From NCBI GenBank assembly GCA_004802705.1, contig SGPL01000502.1:1-24195 (forward strand): 24,195 bases of DNA, given 5' to 3'. A program made the position numbers and the translations under genes. The stretch comes from Bondarzewia mesenterica (taxonomy: Eukaryota > Basidiomycota > Agaricomycetes > Russulales > Bondarzewiaceae). Shown here one piece after another: positions 22,291 to 24,195 of the stretch. The notes below the pieces were generated by a model. The model was not told the DNA's origin. It did no database searches and saw only the letters and a list, made by a program, of their open reading frames with translations. Each line of letters starts with the position of its first letter. Within the stretch, counting starts at the first letter, position 1.

Positions 22291-23341
22291 ATGCGCCCTT
22301 CCCTCCGCCACCTGCGCACCCTCGCCCGCCCTTCCTCGGCACTACCAAGACCAAGAGCACCATGCCGCACGCCGCGCACTCTGACAATTCCATCGACACC
22401 AGGAGAAACGGGCGCGCGAAGGGCATACTCTTCTGAGAACAAGTACACGACCCCCGCGCAAGAGCGGGACAGGGCTACCGTCGGGGTGCGTTCAACCTTC
22501 GGGAAGAGTGTCTTTGGATATTGACAATCCTGCTGTGATAAGGTGTTTACACCCACGGCTGCCGCGCTCTTCATCCTCGCGGGCACGGGCCTTTTCTTTT
22601 ACTTCCGGTGGGAGAAACAGCGCTTGCTCGAGGAAAAACGTGCGTCCCAACCCAACCCCACCTTCTCACCCAATGCATCTGTTTCCATTGATTCCATTTT
22701 TTGAACTGCATTTTTGACGGTGTTGGATATGAAATAGAAAAAGAAATGGAGTCGCGCGCCGTCGGGCGCGCGCACATCGGCGGACCGTTCCAGATGATCA
22801 CCCACGAGGGCAAACTGTTCTCGGAGAAAGACCTGTTGGGAAAGTGGAATCTGATCTACTTTGGGTTCACCAATTGCCCTGACATCTGTCCGGATGAGCT
22901 GGACAAGATGAGCGCCGCCGTCGATGAGCTCGGTGCGCCCCCCCTCCCTTCTCCTTTTCTTCAGTGTCTGATGGAGGAATGGACAGATAAATCGTTCGGC
23001 CGATCGTTCAGCCCATTTTCATCTCGGTGGACCCCGCTCGGGATAGCGTGCCGCAGATGGCGCGGTACGTCGCGGATTTCCATCCGCGCCTCGTCGGGCT
23101 CACGGGCGACTACGCGACGGCCAAGGCGACGTGTAAGGCGTACCGCGTGTACTTCTCGACGCCCCCCGACGCGACGGCGGAGGATGATTACCTCGTGGAT
23201 CATTCTATTTTCTTTTATTTCATGGATCCGGAAGGGAAGTTTGTGGATGCGTTCGGCAAGGCGAGTAGTGTGGAGGATGTGGTCGAGCGTGTGAGTCGGG
23301 AGGTTGGGGATTGGAAGGCGGTGAAGGGCAGGTTGACGTGA
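22291..23341 (+). CDS. SCO1: SCO1, mitochondrial copper chaperone for cytochrome c oxidase (one frame slip)
   Basis: SCO1 delivers copper to the CuA site of cytochrome c oxidase subunit 2 from the inner mitochondrial membrane. Four exons (22291-22485, 22543-22639, 22738-22932 and 22987-23341) give 280 residues after one base is restored near 22998-23002. Residues 1 to about 50 are Arg-rich without acidic residues until late, as in a mitochondrial presequence, with RRAYSS as a likely processing region. A single membrane helix lies at about 67-88 (TPTAAALFILAGTGLFFYF). The thioredoxin-like domain carries CPDIC (Cys144 and Cys148) and the copper-ligand His235 in VDHSIFFYF. ISVDPARD and the C-terminal MDPEGKFVDAFG are also typical. 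In the sequence as given, the frame is lost between FG and PIVQPIFISVDP. No alternative acceptor repairs it, so a missing C in the GGCCG stretch is the simplest reading. SCO1 is convergent with another respiratory gene, NDUFB7. Confidence 0.93.
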
Positions 23342-23633
23342 TTTTTGAGAGAGGGTGTTGTTCATTGGACTTTCCTTCCTTATTCTATTTTGCTGTTCTT
23401 TTGTTCGGCATGCTATTGCTGCTTTACACTTCACCACTCTCCGCACCCCTTACCGCCATTGCATATCACACTCGCATCTCAGACCTGATCGATGTACCCA
23501 CCGCTCACCCCCATCTTACGATTATACACACGTACAAACACATTCTTGCGCGCCGTCCAAGTCTGAGTTTGAGAGCTAAAATGGGATTGCGAACCCAGAG
23601 TCAACAAGGACAGGTAGGCGGGTCATGCACGAT
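23342..23633. other. Convergent intergenic region, SCO1 / NDUFB7
   Basis: These 292 bp hold the 3' flanks of two convergent genes and contain T-rich sequence after the SCO1 stop. The frames here overlap the SCO1 end and show no separate gene. Confidence 0.6.
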
Positions 23634-24078
23634 CTAATTGGAGGCGGCGGCATCGGCCTCCTGTTGTTTCTGCTTCGCGAGGACCTTCATGCGGCGCACG
23701 TAGCTTCGCGAACGCGCGCGTCAGCGGATGTTACGGACGGATTGAAAAGGCGGGGAGGGGGATGCTCACTCATCGTACTGGCATCTGCGAGCCACGTGTG
23801 TGTTAGGACAGAGAAAAAGACGCGAAGAAAAGAGACAGAGAACGCACTTCTCGTACCCGTGCCGCTCGTTCTCGCATTCCCAGGGCAGGTAATACTTCTC
23901 GCTCCGGCAGACGTTGAGCGGGATGAGGAGTCTGTCATTCGATGTGTATTTAAAATCAGTATTGGATGGATAAGAAGGGGGAATATATGGGTGCGTACGC
24001 GGAGCACTGGTCACGCCACGCGATGGGCACTTTGTGTGCTTTGAGTTCTTCCTGGGATGCCGTCGTCGCAGAGGCCAT
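23634..24078 (-). CDS. NDUFB7: NADH:ubiquinone oxidoreductase subunit B7-type (B18, CHCH) protein
   Basis: This is a small accessory subunit of mitochondrial complex I that faces the intermembrane space. Four exons on the minus strand (24078-23999, 23931-23848, 23784-23770 and 23703-23634) give 82 residues plus TAG, with phase kept at every junction. Two CX9C pairs form the CHCH fold: Cys25-Cys35 and Cys46-Cys56. IPLNVCR, WECENERHGYEKC and YDDYVRRMK match the family. The third exon is only 15 nt and carries the fourth cysteine, so it cannot be skipped without breaking the fold. The tail is Lys/Gln/Ala-rich. The start MASATTASQEELK is the first in-frame ATG before the conserved region. Confidence 0.93.
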
Positions 24079-24195
24079 CGTCGTTGGTGCGTTTGCCAAA
24101 CCAGCCGTGCCATCCGACCTTGCCCGATAACCCCTTGTCAGAATTAATTAAGTAAATGCATGGGAATACGATAAGTATAAGTAAGGATTGCGCAT
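24079..24195. other. Upstream flank of NDUFB7
   Basis: These last 117 bp precede the NDUFB7 start on the minus strand and presumably hold its 5' leader and promoter. They contain AT-rich sequence around 24143-24180. No further gene is visible before the window ends. Confidence 0.5.

Overview
The window comes from a filamentous basidiomycete, most likely an Agaricomycete (mushroom/white-rot lineage). Every conserved gene is cut by many short GT-AG introns of about 50-100 nt. The gene set is that of a eukaryotic nuclear genome (actin, CCT2, SCO1, a complex I CHCH subunit), with a cerato-platanin secreted protein and Agaricomycete-style low-complexity proteins. I see no bacterial, CRISPR, IS or viral element, and no new multi-gene system.

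Layout: (1) 1-1390 (+), C-terminal half of isocitrate lyase, running in from the left. (2) 1391-2620, no gene; one heptamer tandem repeat. (3) 2621-4754 (+), a multi-pass membrane protein gene with many frame breaks. An inverted 68-bp copy of part of it lies at 5097-5164. (4) 5365-6220 (+), cerato-platanin preceded by a Ser/Thr-rich stalk. (5) 6857-10874 (-), a ~1280-residue Ser/Pro-rich protein of unknown function, divergent from (6) 11473-13575 (+), CCT2. (7) 13945-16203 (-), a 12-exon UNC-93-like MFS transporter. (8) 17458-19050 (-), actin in nine exons, one of them 6 nt. (9) 20708-21944 (-), uracil phosphoribosyltransferase (FUR1-type). It shares a 346-bp divergent promoter with (10) 22291-23341 (+), SCO1. 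(11) 23634-24078 (-), NDUFB7-type complex I subunit with a 15-nt microexon.

The genes do not form a pathway. SCO1 and NDUFB7 are both mitochondrial respiratory-chain genes and are convergent neighbours. FUR1 and SCO1 are head to head and may share control elements.

Sequence quality matters here. I rebuilt the exons by hand and checked reading phase across each junction. Actin (375 aa), FUR1 (224 aa), NDUFB7 (82 aa) and the visible part of isocitrate lyase close perfectly. CCT2, UNC93, SCO1 and cerato-platanin each close only after a one-base correction, most often at a homopolymer, and the large Ser/Pro-rich gene needs two. CCT2 and SCO1 are normally indispensable single-copy genes, and one base call is N (6037). 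These slips are therefore most simply assembly or sequencing errors. The membrane protein gene carries many more breaks and may be a true pseudogene.
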